Source of the DNA: Ferruginibacter sp.
GTDB taxonomy: Bacteria > Bacteroidota > Bacteroidia > Chitinophagales > Chitinophagaceae
Assembly (NCBI GenBank): GCA_017983695.1
Contig: JAGOAX010000003.1
Span: forward strand, 186,001 to 250,000
Reading direction: 5' to 3'
Length of the DNA stretch: 64,000 nucleotides
Part shown: positions 63,511-64,000 of the stretch, piece after piece
How the letters are laid out: the number at the start of each line of letters is the position of its first letter
How positions within the stretch are numbered: position 1 is the stretch's first letter
Made by a program: the position numbers and the translations under genes
Notes under the pieces: generated by a model
What the model was told of the DNA's origin: nothing
The model's database searches: none
The model's input: only the letters and a program-made list of their open reading frames with translations

Positions 63511-64000
63511 TTAATTCGTCTGGGTATTGATAATTGGTTTTCGGGATTGTTTAATTTTTTTCCAGCCAAAATAAAGTCCGATGGTGGTTAACAACAATGG
63601 CCATATTGAAATTAATCCGACAAACAGATCAGTTATCCAGCTGGCGCCGGTTTTAAAAGCCTGGCTTATCCTTGTAAAAAATGTTGGTGTATTGTCTGTT
63701 GGTGTATAACCTGCCAGTGGTTGAAAAAAAGTAAGGTTGATGGTACTGTAAGATGATTGATGCGACAAAAATCCTATACGGCCGGCAGCAGATTCAATTT
63801 CTTCCTGTATACTGTTGATCTCGTTTTGCACCTGTAATACTTCTTCCATATTTTTAGATTGCTTTAAAAACTCCAGGTATTTTAAACGCATTTGTTTTTT
63901 TGCTTCCAGCCTCGATTTGGTATCCACCACTTCCCCGGTAACATCTTCAGTATTTATCTTTCTTTCCAATACTTTTATACCGGCACCCGGCAATTGATTC
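63511..64000 (-). CDS. DUF4349 membrane protein, 3' part
   Basis: The frame is open to the right edge; at least 160 C-terminal residues are present. A coiled coil (SRLEAKKQMRLKYLEFLKQS ... VLQVQNEINSIQEEIESAAG) and the segment INLTFFQP are typical of DUF4349, followed by one membrane helix at the end (LISIWPLLLTTIGLYFGW). Role unknown; in the family an N-terminal lipoprotein signal is usual, outside this window. Confidence 0.85.
   Translation of the reverse strand, partial: NQLPGAGIKVLERKINTEDVTGEVVDTKSRLEAKKQMRLKYLEFLKQSKNMEEVLQVQNEINSIQEEIESAAGRIGFLSHQSSYSTINLTFFQPLAGYTPTDNTPTFFTRISQAFKTGASWITDLFVGLISIWPLLLTTIGLYFGWKKIKQSRKPIINTQTN

Overview
The window looks like chromosomal DNA of a Bacteroidota bacterium, most probably of the Chitinophagaceae/Sphingobacteriia type. 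The DNA is AT-rich. Many starts are preceded by the Bacteroidota -7 element TAnnTTTG, and lipoproteins and signal peptides end in the usual ...AQ/SC contexts. The window carries lineage-typical families (DUF3276, DUF4249, DUF3822, DUF6364, a short primary sigma factor without region 1.1) and an 11-gene nuo operon. No rRNA, tRNA, CRISPR array or intact insertion sequence was recognised.

Layout. 1-6320: the 3' part of a pyruvate:ferredoxin oxidoreductase gene, a dihydroorotate-dehydrogenase-like gene, a divergent Rrf2 regulator with candidate Fe-S cysteines, an unrecognised cysteine-rich 616-residue protein and a PNPOx-like flavoprotein. 6348-9595: divergent oxyR and katG, a peroxide-response pair with a good katG promoter. 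9596-13408: a palindrome cluster, a WG-repeat protein and a small membrane protein. 13555-16311: pyruvate phosphate dikinase. 16661-18485: a compact type II restriction-modification system closely resembling EcoRV (predicted target GATATC). 18750-29711: nuoABCDHIJKLMN on the minus strand without nuoEFG, with many C-rich palindromic repeats in the spacers and two inside coding sequence. 29938-33383: a CBS protein, an ABC exporter and a PUR-type nucleic-acid-binding protein. 33528-37047: glucose-6-phosphate isomerase, threonine aldolase and small proteins. 37372-43504: primary sigma factor, DUF4249 lipoprotein, thioredoxin reductase, FolB, a TPR protein and an M1 peptidase. 44933-48820: MATE exporter, DUF3822, RsmD, LpxK. 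48880-51596: an ECF sigma factor with an apparent membrane partner, a Spy/CpxP-like protein and a di-heme peroxidase. 51664-56308: DEAD-box helicase, then an accessory patch with orphan small genes, a large foldback element, a dinD homologue and a protein ending in an SSB-like tail. 56352-64000: TPR protein, gyrA, retropepsin-like protein, saccharopine-dehydrogenase-like protein, a DUF6364/PIN toxin-antitoxin pair, a sirtuin without zinc cysteines and a partial DUF4349 protein.

How the genes may work together. PFOR would reduce ferredoxin and PPDK handles pyruvate/PEP interconversion. The complex I encoded here lacks the NADH-input module in this locus, so ferredoxin is a possible donor; this is inference. 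OxyR/KatG, thioredoxin reductase, the di-heme peroxidase and the Rrf2 cluster form an oxidative/redox-stress theme. The parts that deserve the closest look are the DinD plus SSB-tail pair inside a repeat-bounded accessory patch, the EcoRV-like system, and two families of intergenic repeats: C-rich palindromes in the nuo operon and octamer arrays at several loci.
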